From Bacteroidota bacterium (GTDB taxonomy: Bacteria; Bacteroidota; Bacteroidia; Chitinophagales; Chitinophagaceae): a stretch of 64,000 nt of DNA. Shown here in pieces: positions 10,171-19,565 of this stretch (its first letter is position 1; each line of letters starts with the position of its first letter). The stretch spans positions 237,580 through 301,579 of the forward strand of contig JADJZY010000003.1 of the NCBI GenBank assembly GCA_016715505.1. The letters are read 5' to 3'. The translations under genes and the position numbers were made by a program. The notes beneath the pieces were generated by a model, which made no database searches, was not told where the DNA came from, and worked only from the letters and a program-made list of their open reading frames with translations.

Positions 10171-12090
10171 ATGAAAAAGTTTCGCCTACTGCTTTTTTTT
10201 ATTTTTATCGGTATACTGATGCCTCAAGTGCATGCTCAAACCCGTCGAATAGATAGTTTGAGGAATATTGCGGCAAATAACACGGGTAATATTCGCAAGG
10301 CAGCCCTGATGCATTTGTGTGAACAAAATTTTTCTTTGTCGGGCGACAGCTTAGCACGATATGCCAATGAAGGGATGAAAATGTGCAAAGCAGGAGAGCT
10401 CAATTATTTTCGGTTTAAAACTTTTTATTCCATGTATCTGATGAAATCTGATCGGAGTAAAGAAGCCCTGGTATGGATGGATAGTGTGCAGCATGAATTT
10501 CGTGTAAAGAATCAATCGGAGCCTATTCCCGGCGAAATGTATTTGTATCAGGCCATTGCACAAATTCGAAATAACGCTTATACTGAAGCCATTCAAACGG
10601 CTTTAAAAATGATCAATGAAGCCGAACCGCGTAAAGATACATTAACGATACTGCGGGCATTTAATGTAATGGGTTGGGCCAATATGGAACTCGAAAATGA
10701 AGTGGAAGCCATGAAGTGGCTACGTAAAGGAATAAACTACACACGCAATGAAGCGATGCTTGAACAGGTAGCCGCTTTGTTTACCAATATGGCCTCTTGT
10801 CATAAAGTTCGTAAAGAGGAAGACTCTGCTATGCTGGCCATCAACCGGGGTATTCAATATGCCAAGAATGCCGAAAATTTAACCTTGCATGCCAATGGAC
10901 TCAATATACGTGCCGGCATCTATTCCCGCCTTCAAAAACAGCAGGAAGCGCTGGCCGATTTGGAAGCTGCTCTCCTCATCCGAAAAAAAGTGGGTGATTT
11001 GTATTATATCATTTCAGATATGGGTTTATTGGCCCACTATTATGCCTATGTAGGTCAGGGATTAAAAGGGGTTGAAATGGCGAAACAAGGGATTGCGCTT
11101 GCCCAAAAATCGGGAAATACCTACAAGATGATTTACTTAAAAAAGGGTTTGGCTAATTGCTACGAAGCAGCCGGTATGCATCAGGAACGTGCAGATGTTT
11201 TGGTGGATGTCATTCATCTAAAAGATTCTATTTACGAAAAAAATACCGCCGACTCCATCATGGCCATTAAATCAAAATATGAATTGCAAAAAAAGGAGAA
11301 CATCATCATCAAACAAAAACATACCCTGATGCAGAACAGGTATTTTACCATTGCATCCATAGCTGCATTTTTATTAGGGTCCATCATTGTTTGGTTGGCT
11401 TACCGCAATATTAAGCATGTGCAAAAACGCCGAATGGAACAACTGTTGGCGCAGGAAAAAGTACATGCTATTGTGGCTGTTCAACAGGCCGAGGAAAAGG
11501 AAAGAAAAAGAATTGCCGCCGATTTGCATGATCATCTCGGATCGTATGCGGCCGCCATCTCTTCCAATATTAAATACCTCAAGGATCAGCAAACGGTACC
11601 TTCTGAAAAAATCATTGCACAACTCGAAGAAAATGCGCAAGGGATGGTCACTCAATTGAGCGACTCGATTTGGGTATTAAAAAATGAACATTTGCAGTTG
11701 ACCAAAATGGTGGATCGGTTTAAATCATGGGTGCAACGATTGATCCAAAATTATCCGGAGGTAAAATACTACTACCACGAGGAGATTCAATATGATGCCG
11801 AAATGCAGCCGGCCAGAATTTTAAATCTGTTTCTGATTCTAAAAGAATGTCTCACCAATGCGCTCAAACATAGTGGTTGCCATGAAGTCAAAATCAATGT
11901 TGAAAGTATTTCTTCCATTTTAATTACTTTAGAAGATGATGGCAAAGGCTTTGATCCGGCCGATGAAAAAGGTGGAAGCGGTTTGCAAAATATTCAGGCC
12001 AGAGCCGCTGAGTCGGGTTTTCAAGTGAAATGGGAGCGCATTGCACTTGGCGGAACTCGGGTGAGTATTTTGGCCCCTACTACAAATTGA
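10171..12090 (+). CDS. TPR-containing sensor histidine kinase (NarL/HisKA_3 type)
   Basis: 639 residues. A signal peptide ends near VHAQ, followed by a periplasmic array of TPR-like helical repeats (about 30-370). A single membrane helix (about 388-410, FTIASIAAFLLGSIIVWLAY) precedes a coiled linker, the dimerisation/phosphoacceptor helix with ERKRIAADLHDHLG (His in the HDHLG motif) and a HATPase domain with NALKHSG, LEDDGKGFD and GSGLQNIQARA. HisKA_3 kinases pair with LuxR/NarL regulators, and such a regulator follows 38 bases downstream, so the two are probably a cognate pair. The signal sensed cannot be read from the sequence; the TPR part may bind a peptide or protein partner. Confidence 0.92.
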   Translation: MKKFRLLLFFIFIGILMPQVHAQTRRIDSLRNIAANNTGNIRKAALMHLCEQNFSLSGDSLARYANEGMKMCKAGELNYFRFKTFYSMYLMKSDRSKEALVWMDSVQHEFRVKNQSEPIPGEMYLYQAIAQIRNNAYTEAIQTALKMINEAEPRKDTLTILRAFNVMGWANMELENEVEAMKWLRKGINYTRNEAMLEQVAALFTNMASCHKVRKEEDSAMLAINRGIQYAKNAENLTLHANGLNIRAGIYSRLQKQQEALADLEAALLIRKKVGDLYYIISDMGLLAHYYAYVGQGLKGVEMAKQGIALAQKSGNTYKMIYLKKGLANCYEAAGMHQERADVLVDVIHLKDSIYEKNTADSIMAIKSKYELQKKENIIIKQKHTLMQNRYFTIASIAAFLLGSIIVWLAYRNIKHVQKRRMEQLLAQEKVHAIVAVQQAEEKERKRIAADLHDHLGSYAAAISSNIKYLKDQQTVPSEKIIAQLEENAQGMVTQLSDSIWVLKNEHLQLTKMVDRFKSWVQRLIQNYPEVKYYYHEEIQYDAEMQPARILNLFLILKECLTNALKHSGCHEVKINVESISSILITLEDDGKGFDPADEKGGSGLQNIQARAAESGFQVKWERIALGGTRVSILAPTTN

Positions 12091-12116
12091 GTATAACATC
12101 ATTTTTTTACAACCAA

Positions 12117-12124
12117 TAAATTTG
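12117..12124 (+). promoter_or_regulatory. -7 box only four bases before the regulator's GTG start
   Basis: TAAATTTG matches TAnnTTTG and ends at 12124; the GTG that begins the receiver domain is at 12129. If used, transcription would begin at or next to the start codon and give a leaderless message. The regulator could also be co-transcribed with the kinase. Confidence 0.4.
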
Positions 12125-12128
12125 TATT

Positions 12129-12808
12129 GTGCAGCACACCGACCTCATCCGAATCGCCCTGGTAGAAGACAATACCGTCAACCGAAATAGTTTTATTCAA
12201 AAAATTGCTCATTTTAATGATCTTGACTTGGTGATTAATGCCAAGCATGGGCACGAGTTTTGGAAGCGATTAAAAATTTACCGGCCCATCTGATGCCTCA
12301 AGTGGTATTTATGGATATTGAAATGCCGATGTTAAATGGCATTGATACCATACGTTTAGCCAAACCACTTCATGAGGATATTCATTTTATCATTCTTACT
12401 GTATTCGAAGACGATGAAAATATTTTTGCTGCGGTGCAGGCAGGGGCTTCCGGATATTTACTCAAACATGAATCTCACCAAACCATTTACGATGCCATCA
12501 TCGAAGTGAAGGAATTTGGTGGCGCGCCGATGAGTCCGGCTATAGCCCGTAAAACGCTGCGCTTGCTGGGTCAGCCCAAATCGACCGATACCCAGAACAG
12601 GCCCGACATTGTAGATACTTTACTGTCGGAACGTGAACGTGAAATTCTCATGCACATGGTGAACGGATATGATGCCAAACGCATTGCGGAAATCACTCAA
12701 ATCAGTACGCTCACCGTACGCAAACATATTGCCAATATTTACAACAAACTGCATGTCAACTCCAAAGCGCAGGTCATTTCCATGGCGCATAAAAATCATT
12801 GGTTGTAG
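12129..12808 (+). CDS. NarL/FixJ-family response regulator (one frameshift near 12257)
   Basis: The receiver begins at GTG 12129 (LIRIALVEDN). After the codon for Glu at 12255-12257 one base is missing: an extra G would turn GAGTTTTGG into GAGGTTTTGG and join it to the open frame running to 12808 (EAIKNLP...). That frame contains the phosphoacceptor segment VVFMDIEMPMLNG, the conserved Thr and Lys (ILTVFEDDEN, GYLLKHE) and a C-terminal LuxR-type HTH (LSEREREILMHMVNGYDAKR, LTVRKHIANIYNKLHV). Combined length would be about 227 residues, normal for the family. It is the likely partner of the HisKA_3 kinase just upstream. The break is probably a sequence error, since the residues on both sides fit the family. 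Confidence 0.85.
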
Positions 12809-12844
12809 TGGAAGTTGGATCGATGGATGGTCGCGAAGAAAATT

Positions 12845-15388
12845 TTATTCTTTGATGAAATTTACTGTTTCGATATCTGCATCTGTTTGAATGCGCAGGA
12901 TATAATTGCCTTTCGGTAAATGGGGAATCAGGATTGATAAACGATTGGAACTGCTTTCGCCCTGCATCCATATACGTCCAAACAAATCCATAACCTGATA
13001 CTCAAAATGGGTATCATTGGAGACAATATGCAATTCGTCTTTTACCGGATTCGGATAAATAGATAAAGCTGTCGGCTGTTGTTGTCGCCAAACGAGGGTT
13101 GAGGAATACCGGTATTGCCCATTCATATCCATCATTTTTAAGCGGTAGTAATTGAGTAAATCCATGGCCGATATATCCCGGAAAGAATAGTGATTAGCAT
13201 TGCTGCTACCCACAAATCCCAATGAAGTATAAGTTTTGGCATCTGAACTTTTTTCTATCTCAAAACCTATTACCTGACTCATATTGGCGGTTTCCCATTG
13301 AAGTAAGAATGCATTGTTTTGTTTTGAACCAGTGAATGAAATTAAATCCACTGGAAGGGCTGTATTGCCGCTATGTATCCAAAACTCGCTGAACCCATCT
13401 ACATCAAATTCAAGATAATATTGCCCTGCAAACACCCCTGTAGTTATTGCAGACGAAGGGATGAAGCTGATATTTCCGCCAGCGCTATTAAATTGACCAT
13501 CTTCCTGAGGGCCATCATATTTGGTCACACAAAGTTGTGAATGGCTATTTAATCCCGGAACTGCGCTTTGTAAGTCGGCAAAGTCAGCTGCGGTGTAATA
13601 GAGCCGAACACGTTTTGTACCGGGTGGATTTAAACTACTTTGTATCACATAGTGACGGCGCATATAAAAGGCATTGCCTACCGAAAGGGCAGTTGGTTCG
13701 AGATATACGGTATCACTTCTTGTACCCAGTTCCAAACAATCATCCTTCACTGAGGCAATAATTTCATTGTTATTCAGGGTATTAAAACTGTGGGTCCAAA
13801 CGGCATCTTCTAATAACTGATTACTGTATGCTGAAGTAGTCGGGATACTGGTAAACACGCCGGGAATAGCCGCTTGGTATTTGGCCTTCAGATAATTTTC
13901 GATTTGAATACGTTGTTTATTAGTTAGTGCGTAATTAAACACAATAACCTCAGCAATATGTCCCTGCCAATCATAAGCACCATTTGGCTGATCAAATTGG
14001 AAGGCATCTCTGCGGTCGCCGACACAATATCCGGGATTACCATTATCTGCCACAAAGTTGGCGTTTGCGGTTGTTTTACTAACACCATTGAACCAAAAGT
14101 CGAGATTGGTATTTGTGCCTCCGGTTCTCCAGCTTCCTATAAAGGGTTTAAGTCGACCATCATCAAAATTGACATTTGTTACTTCGGGATGATTGCAACA
14201 AAAATTTCCGCCATGAAAAATCCCGGATCCATTTTGTACAAATTCAAGGGTGCTTGCATTGGGGCTTCTTCTATTGGTGCATAAATGTCCACCTGCATAA
14301 CCCGTTGCCTGACAATCAGCTTTGGCCACCACAAAATAAGTGCGTGGCATGCCGGCAGTAGCAACCGGCGTTTGCGTGGCATTTTCGAGCCAATAATTTC
14401 CATTTACACCATCAAACCACAAGGCAGGTTTGCCGTAAAAAGCATGAGCCTGCCAAATGGGTCGTTTGCTGGCATCGGCCTGAGAACAATGATAAGCATT
14501 GGCGCTTTGGTCATTCCATTGTTGTACACTTTGTCCATCTGCAGCCAGTGTGGTTCCTGCATTGGTATACGCACCAGCATCTGCTTTGAGCCATAAAACA
14601 GGATCGCAAGTAGGTAAAGAATTAAGGATGCTGGAATTGTCGTTAAATAAAATATTGGCAGCCGTGCCATTGGTAACGCCATTCGGAACACTGCTGCCTG
14701 CTGCACTATTCAATACCGAAATACCCGAGCCGCTGCCTGATTCGTTCAGTTTATAATAAGCTTTTAATCCGGGTTCGTTGCCACTCAGTTCCTGATTCAT
14801 ATTGGCCAATAATTCAGCATCGGTACGTGCGGTATGCCATATTCGAAGCTCATCAATATTGGATTTGGGCGTTCCCTGATGCACATTGGATATATTTAAA
14901 TACGAACCGATACGCAGCGGTTGATTTGAAACATGAAAGCCATCCCCATTGGTACCTGATAAGAGGGTGCTACCTGCATTGACTCCATTGATGAGGAATT
15001 CAACATTGAGGTCCACAACCCTAACTGCGATATGGGTCCAGGTATTGAGTTCAATCGAGTCGGTCGATTCGAACATGGCATGGTTTCCTGAACAACCTGT
15101 GAGGCCGCTATGCCATTTGGCCAGGCGCAATTTTTGATCGTTCACACTAAGGTAAAAACTCCAATTGCTGCCGCACCAACCCTTGGTTAAAAGTTGGGTG
15201 CTTTGTACATTATTACATCTGAAATATACCATCATTTCAATGGTCATGGTATCGTTGAGTAAAATGCTGCTCGCATCTGCCACCGAAATGTAGTTGGCAT
15301 TGGCCTTAAGTTGAACTGAGTTACCGGGTAATTGTGCTTTTAATACAACAGGCACAAGTAAAACGAGAAGTAGGAAAAATCTTTGCAT
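12845..15388 (-). CDS. Secreted LamG-domain protein with T9SS type A sorting signal
   Basis: 847 residues. A signal peptide (MQRFFLLLVLLVPVVLKAQ) is followed by a first LamG/concanavalin-like domain (about 20-230; TMTIEMMVYFRC, WTHIAVRVVD, IDELRIWHTARTDAEL) and a second one (about 260-500; DPVLWLKADAG, VQQWNDQSANAYHCSQ, WQGHIAEVIVFNYAL). Then come a fibronectin-like part (FTGSKQNNAFLLQWETANM) and a C-terminal type A sorting domain (SIYPNPVKDELHIVS ... GNYILRIQT). LamG folds typically bind glycans or other proteins; the sorting domain directs export through the type IX system. It is convergent with the regulator at 12129, 36 bp apart. Intact frame. Confidence 0.9.
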   Translation of the reverse strand: MQRFFLLLVLLVPVVLKAQLPGNSVQLKANANYISVADASSILLNDTMTIEMMVYFRCNNVQSTQLLTKGWCGSNWSFYLSVNDQKLRLAKWHSGLTGCSGNHAMFESTDSIELNTWTHIAVRVVDLNVEFLINGVNAGSTLLSGTNGDGFHVSNQPLRIGSYLNISNVHQGTPKSNIDELRIWHTARTDAELLANMNQELSGNEPGLKAYYKLNESGSGSGISVLNSAAGSSVPNGVTNGTAANILFNDNSSILNSLPTCDPVLWLKADAGAYTNAGTTLAADGQSVQQWNDQSANAYHCSQADASKRPIWQAHAFYGKPALWFDGVNGNYWLENATQTPVATAGMPRTYFVVAKADCQATGYAGGHLCTNRRSPNASTLEFVQNGSGIFHGGNFCCNHPEVTNVNFDDGRLKPFIGSWRTGGTNTNLDFWFNGVSKTTANANFVADNGNPGYCVGDRRDAFQFDQPNGAYDWQGHIAEVIVFNYALTNKQRIQIENYLKAKYQAAIPGVFTSIPTTSAYSNQLLEDAVWTHSFNTLNNNEIIASVKDDCLELGTRSDTVYLEPTALSVGNAFYMRRHYVIQSSLNPPGTKRVRLYYTAADFADLQSAVPGLNSHSQLCVTKYDGPQEDGQFNSAGGNISFIPSSAITTGVFAGQYYLEFDVDGFSEFWIHSGNTALPVDLISFTGSKQNNAFLLQWETANMSQVIGFEIEKSSDAKTYTSLGFVGSSNANHYSFRDISAMDLLNYYRLKMMDMNGQYRYSSTLVWRQQQPTALSIYPNPVKDELHIVSNDTHFEYQVMDLFGRIWMQGESSSNRLSILIPHLPKGNYILRIQTDADIETVNFIKE

Positions 15389-15490
15389 ATCAATATTTAT
15401 GCAAAGCTACTTGCAGGATGCATTCGAATAAATACCCGTTAGAGGGTATATTTCCGACATTCTTTTTTTTGCATTCAGCGAACAAATTCT

Positions 15491-16291
15491 TTACAAATAC
15501 CCCGCCATCTCTTGTTGTAAAAGAAGTGCTTGTTCGCGCGCTTTTTCGGCGAAATCGGGTCCGTCTCCGGCAAACAATATCTGACGCGAAGCATTCACCA
15601 ATAAACCGACATCCTGATTCATCCCTATTTTACTCACTTCTTCCAGACTGCCTCCCTGCGCACCCACACCGGGAACCAGTAAAAAATGATCCGGGATCAA
15701 TGCCCGTACTTCACGCAATTGGGCGGTTTTAGTGGCGCCAATCACAAACATCAAATTATCCGGGCTTCCCCAGGAGGATACTTTCCGGATCACTTGTTTG
15801 TATAATTCGTCCTGTTCTGTTTTTAAATATTGAAAATCGTAAGCCCCTTCGTTGGAAGTTAAACCCAATACAATGGTCCATTTATTGGCTACATCCAAAA
15901 AGGGTTTTACACTATCCTTACCCATATAAGGCGCCACGGTAATGCTGTCGAACGACAAGGCTTCAAAAAATGATTTCGCATATTGGGTGGAAGTATTTCC
16001 AATATCTCCCCGCTTGGCATCGGCAATGGTGAAGATATCTTTAGGAATATAGGCGAGGGTTTTTTCCATGCTTTGCCATCCCTGTAATCCACGCGATTCA
16101 TAAAAAGCCGTATTGATTTTATAGCTCACACATAAGTCCTTGGTGGCATCAATAATGGACTGATTAAAAACAAATACCGGATCGTCGTGCTGCAGTAAAT
16201 GTTTCGGAATTTTAGTGATATCCGAGTCAAGTCCTACGCATAGGTACGACTTCTTTCGGCGGATTTCTGCAATGAGTTGTGCTCTATTCAA
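15491..16291 (-). CDS. pyrF: Orotidine-5'-phosphate decarboxylase
   Basis: 266 residues, the size of the longer (type 2) OMP decarboxylases. It makes UMP from OMP, the last step of de novo pyrimidine synthesis, in the cytoplasm. Visible signatures are VGLDSD near the N-terminus, the catalytic DAKRGDIGNT (Asp-x-Lys-x-x-Asp type) and the phosphate-binding VPGVGAQGG near residue 207. It lies 20 bp downstream of the mrp gene in the same direction, so co-transcription is likely. Confidence 0.96.
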   Translation of the reverse strand: MNRAQLIAEIRRKKSYLCVGLDSDITKIPKHLLQHDDPVFVFNQSIIDATKDLCVSYKINTAFYESRGLQGWQSMEKTLAYIPKDIFTIADAKRGDIGNTSTQYAKSFFEALSFDSITVAPYMGKDSVKPFLDVANKWTIVLGLTSNEGAYDFQYLKTEQDELYKQVIRKVSSWGSPDNLMFVIGATKTAQLREVRALIPDHFLLVPGVGAQGGSLEEVSKIGMNQDVGLLVNASRQILFAGDGPDFAEKAREQALLLQQEMAGYL

Positions 16292-16311
16292 GGTGTTTCA
16301 GAATTTGAGAA

Positions 16312-17409
16312 TCATACGGCCATTTCCACTACTTTGGTTGGATCCAGATTGGCATTGCGAATAGAGATATTGCGGGCAATTTGTTGGGCAACATCATCAA
16401 TGGCTTTTTGCGAAATTTGATCCCCGTTCAAATAGGCCGGTTTGCCCTCGTCGCCGCCCTCACGAATACTTAAAGTAATGGGAATCTGTCCCAGAAACGG
16501 AATTTCAAATAGGTCGGCGAGGCGTTTACCGCCATCTTTTCCGAAAATAAAATATTTATTATCGGGCAATTCCAGCGGCGTGAAATAGGCCATGTTTTCA
16601 ACGATTCCCAAAATAGGTACTTTGATTTGCGGGCCATCAAACATCATGATGGCTTTTTTGGCATCGGCAAGCGCTACTTCCTGCGGCGTTGTGACGATTA
16701 CGGCTCCGGTTACCGGTATGGTTTGTACCATGGTTAAATGAATGTCGCCGGTTCCGGGTGGTAAATCAATGATGAGATAATCCAATTCTTCCCAAAGCAC
16801 ATCTGTTACAAATTGTTTGAGTGCACTGCTTGCCATTGGTCCGCGCCAAACTACTGCCTGACGATCATCGATGAGCAGACCAATACTCATGGCTTTGATG
16901 CCCATCACATCAATCGGTACAATCATGCCTTTGCCGTTCACTTCTTTCATCAGCGGACGTTCGCCTTGTATGCCCAACATGATGGGAATGGAAGGGCCGT
17001 AAATATCGGCATCCATCAAACCTACCTTGGCCCCACCTTTTGCGAGAGCCAATGCCAGATTCACGGATACGGTTGATTTACCCACACCGCCCTTGCCCGA
17101 ACCAACGGCAATGATGTTTTTAACCTGGGGTAAAACAGACTGCCCATCTTTGCGATTGCTTTTGATATTGGCCGTAAAGTTGACCTGCACCTGCGCTTCA
17201 CGATCGACCAGAATTTTAATGGCATTTTCGCATGCACCGCGAATCATATCCTTGAGGGGGCAGGCAGGCGTTGTAAGTACCACGGTAAATGAAACCTGTT
17301 TGCCATCAATCACGATGTCCTTCACCATATTCAGGGTCATTAAATCTTTTCCTAAATCAGGTTCCTGTACCTGCGAAAGGGCTTCTTTGACTTTATCTAA
17401 TTCGATCAT
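16312..17409 (-). CDS. mrp: Mrp/NBP35-family Fe-S cluster carrier ATPase with N-terminal MIP18-like domain
   Basis: Start taken at the internal ATG at 17409 (MIELDKVKEAL), where the N-terminal DUF59/MIP18-like domain begins; a longer frame to 17448 has no domain content. The ATPase part starts with the deviant Walker A GSGKGGVGKST (about residue 103), then DADIYGPSIP, GMKAMSIG-type switch sequence (here IKAMSIGLL), DLPPGTGDIHL and TTPQEVALAD. Family role: ATP-dependent holding and transfer of Fe-S clusters. The C-terminal CxxC cluster-ligand motif of many Mrp proteins is not seen; the segment reads VENMAYFTPLELPDNKYF. Likely an operon with pyrF. Confidence 0.93.
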   Translation of the reverse strand: MIELDKVKEALSQVQEPDLGKDLMTLNMVKDIVIDGKQVSFTVVLTTPACPLKDMIRGACENAIKILVDREAQVQVNFTANIKSNRKDGQSVLPQVKNIIAVGSGKGGVGKSTVSVNLALALAKGGAKVGLMDADIYGPSIPIMLGIQGERPLMKEVNGKGMIVPIDVMGIKAMSIGLLIDDRQAVVWRGPMASSALKQFVTDVLWEELDYLIIDLPPGTGDIHLTMVQTIPVTGAVIVTTPQEVALADAKKAIMMFDGPQIKVPILGIVENMAYFTPLELPDNKYFIFGKDGGKRLADLFEIPFLGQIPITLSIREGGDEGKPAYLNGDQISQKAIDDVAQQIARNISIRNANLDPTKVVEMAV

Positions 17410-17517
17410 CTTAAAATTTGTTTTTAGTGTTTTAAACGCCTGATACAAGCAGCGATAAATGAATGTTAAAACAAGTGCCCAAAGTTACACACAAAACCCA
17501 TTGATAGGCTTTTGACT

Positions 17518-17525
17518 TATCTTTG
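17518..17525 (+). promoter_or_regulatory. -7 box four bases before a GTG start
   Basis: TATCTTTG fits TAnnTTTG, with a TTG 17 bases upstream (17501) as a possible -33 element. The GTG start of the next gene is at 17530, so the message would be leaderless or nearly so. Confidence 0.5.
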
Positions 17526-17529
17526 AACA

Positions 17530-18162
17530 GTGAAAAAAATAATTGTTCTACTGATTCTGCTATTCAGCCTGAAGCCTTTTTTAAAAGCCCAGACAGGCTT
17601 CGAAGGCATGGTAGAACTGACGGGTATTGTGATGAGTGCAGACAGTTTAAGGTACCTACCCTTTGTCAATGTGGGGGTGCCATCGCGGAATGAGGGGACC
17701 ACCGGATCGGAACGTGGGGTATTTACCATCATCGTGAGAATGGGCGATACGCTAGAGTTTTCAAGTATAGGCTATCGAAAGAAAAAATATGTCATCCCCC
17801 AAAATCTGAGCTCCAACCGCTATTCGGTGATACAGTTAATGGTTCAGGATACCTTTTATTTACCGGCTACCATCATCAGACCTCAATTAACCCGCGAACA
17901 ATTTGAACAAGCCTTTAAAAATTGGCATATTCCTGACGACCGGTACGAAATTGCCCGTAAAAATACCGAGTACCAAACCATGCGAATGTTGGCTATGACG
18001 ATGCCCAAAGATGGCCGGGAAAGTCAACATTATCTGCAATCTCAACAGGCTCAGCGAAACTATTGGGCCGGACAGCAACCTCCTATGACTATTTTTAATC
18101 CTTTTGCTTGGGTAGAATTTTTAAACGCCTGGAAAAGGGGAGATTTTAAACGGAAAAAATAA
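17530..18162 (+). CDS. Exported carboxypeptidase-regulatory-like domain protein
   Basis: 210 residues, GTG start directly followed by a signal peptide (KKIIVLLILLFSLKPFLKAQ). Residues about 30-110 form a carboxypeptidase-D regulatory-like (beta-sandwich) domain with LRYLPFVNVGVPSRNEGT, ERGVFTI and DTLEFSSIGYRKKKY, as seen at the N-terminus of many Bacteroidota outer-membrane proteins. The rest is helical and basic, with no family I recognise. Nine bases separate it from the next exported protein, suggesting an operon 17530-19565. Confidence 0.85.
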   Translation: MKKIIVLLILLFSLKPFLKAQTGFEGMVELTGIVMSADSLRYLPFVNVGVPSRNEGTTGSERGVFTIIVRMGDTLEFSSIGYRKKKYVIPQNLSSNRYSVIQLMVQDTFYLPATIIRPQLTREQFEQAFKNWHIPDDRYEIARKNTEYQTMRMLAMTMPKDGRESQHYLQSQQAQRNYWAGQQPPMTIFNPFAWVEFLNAWKRGDFKRKK

Positions 18163-18171
18163 ATCGGACAT

Positions 18172-18558
18172 ATGCAAGGAAAGATTTTTTTATTCAGCTT
18201 ATTGGCCATTGTTTTAATGATTGAAACAAATGCCCAGACCAAAAAACCGGCTGAAGCCAAAGCAGCCAAAGTGAGTGAAACGGTGGAAACGGCCTTGCAA
18301 GACATGGCAAAAACCATTGAAAAAACCGATTGGAGTTCGCTCACCGATATTTTAACCACGACGGTTTCACTCATTGAAAAACATGTGGACGCCGTGCAGC
18401 AAATCGTACAGGATGTGGATACCAAACCCCTTGAAAAAGCGGTAGAAAAAGAAGCGCAAAAACTAGAAAATAGTCAGGAATTAAGAGCCATGGAAAAAGA
18501 ACTGGAGGCTTTGGGAAAAAGGATGGAAGCGCTTCTTGACAGTACTTCAAAAAAATAA
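18172..18558 (+). CDS. Small exported helical protein of unknown function
   Basis: 128 residues: a signal peptide (about 1-21, ending TNAQ) followed by an almost wholly helical, Lys/Glu-rich segment with heptad-like spacing (EKAVEKEAQKLENSQELR, MEKELEALGKRMEALL). No family recognised; a coiled-coil periplasmic protein is the simplest reading. It sits between the regulatory-domain protein and tsaC in the same direction with short gaps. Confidence 0.7.
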   Translation: MQGKIFLFSLLAIVLMIETNAQTKKPAEAKAAKVSETVETALQDMAKTIEKTDWSSLTDILTTTVSLIEKHVDAVQQIVQDVDTKPLEKAVEKEAQKLENSQELRAMEKELEALGKRMEALLDSTSKK

Positions 18559-18590
18559 GCCCGAGCATCGCAGCAGCAGATTTAAATCGA

Positions 18591-19565
18591 ATGGAAAGCC
18601 CTTTACAATGTGAGATATCGAAAGATGTGCAAAAAGCCATTCAGTATCTGATGCAGGATGAATTGATTGGATTACCCACCGAAACAGTTTATGGTTTAGC
18701 CGGAAATGCTTTTTCGACCAAAGCCGTTCAAGCCATATACGATACCAAACAAAGGCCACATCATAATCCACTCATTGTGCATGTGGCCAACGTGGATGCC
18801 GCAAAAGCACTGTGTACCCAATTTCCGATTCTTGCAGAACAATTGGCAGCAGCCTTTTGGCCCGGCCCGCTCACTATGATTTTACCGAAACGAACAATGG
18901 TGCCTGATTTGGTAACCGCAGGGCATAATACCGTGGCCATTCGTATTCCTCAACATGCCTTGGCCCTCGAATTAATCCGGCAATTGCCTTTTCCATTAGC
19001 AGCACCCAGTGCCAATCCTTTTAAACGCATCAGCCCAACCACAGCACAACATGTGGCCGATTACTTTCCGCACACTTTAAAAATGGTATTGGATGGTGGA
19101 CCCTGTTTAAAAGGTATTGAATCGACCATTGTTGGATTTGATACGGATACAGTGATTATTTACCGCCCTGGAAATATCACCGAACAGGATATTGAACGGG
19201 TAACAGGTAGCAGCGTGATTTTTTATGAAAAGAAAGATAATCAACTAATTGCTCCCGGTATGATGGCACAACATTATGCACCTCGAACACCTTTGATTTT
19301 TACATCCGATTGGCAATCAGCAATCTTGCAACATCCCGGAAAAAAAATAGGATTACTTTCTTTATCCAGGCATGAAGATTTTGATGTCACCCAGCAGGAA
19401 GTCTTATCGGTGCATGGCGCCCTTGAAGAAGTAACTGCCAATTTATATGCAGCTTTACATCGTTTGGATGTTGCCGGTTTGGATATCATCATTGCCGAAG
19501 CGTTCGAAGAAAGTGGTTTGGGTAAATCACTGAATGATCGTTTACGGCGTGCGGCGAGTAAGTAG
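18591..19565 (+). CDS. tsaC: L-threonylcarbamoyladenylate synthase (TsaC/Sua5/YwlC family)
   Basis: 324 residues. The YrdC-type catalytic domain (about 12-205) shows LIGLPTETVYGLAGNAF, the KQRPHHNPLIVHV loop and AAPSANPFKRISPT. A C-terminal Sua5 domain follows a linker (APGMMAQHYAPRTPL). It makes threonylcarbamoyl-AMP from threonine, bicarbonate and ATP for t6A37 tRNA modification. The stop codon TAG (19563-19565) is the first three bases of palindromic element copy B, so the original C-terminus may have been slightly different. Confidence 0.94.
   Translation: MESPLQCEISKDVQKAIQYLMQDELIGLPTETVYGLAGNAFSTKAVQAIYDTKQRPHHNPLIVHVANVDAAKALCTQFPILAEQLAAAFWPGPLTMILPKRTMVPDLVTAGHNTVAIRIPQHALALELIRQLPFPLAAPSANPFKRISPTTAQHVADYFPHTLKMVLDGGPCLKGIESTIVGFDTDTVIIYRPGNITEQDIERVTGSSVIFYEKKDNQLIAPGMMAQHYAPRTPLIFTSDWQSAILQHPGKKIGLLSLSRHEDFDVTQQEVLSVHGALEEVTANLYAALHRLDVAGLDIIIAEAFEESGLGKSLNDRLRRAASK

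Noticed and set aside
13537..15137. Several antisense open frames inside the LamG gene
   Set aside because: They are shadows of a long, intact gene with clear domains and lack their own start signals.
15432..15449. Small hairpin ATACCC/GGGTAT as a terminator between pyrF and the LamG gene
   Set aside because: Short stem, no T-tract directly after it on the minus strand; it lies downstream of pyrF but is not convincing.
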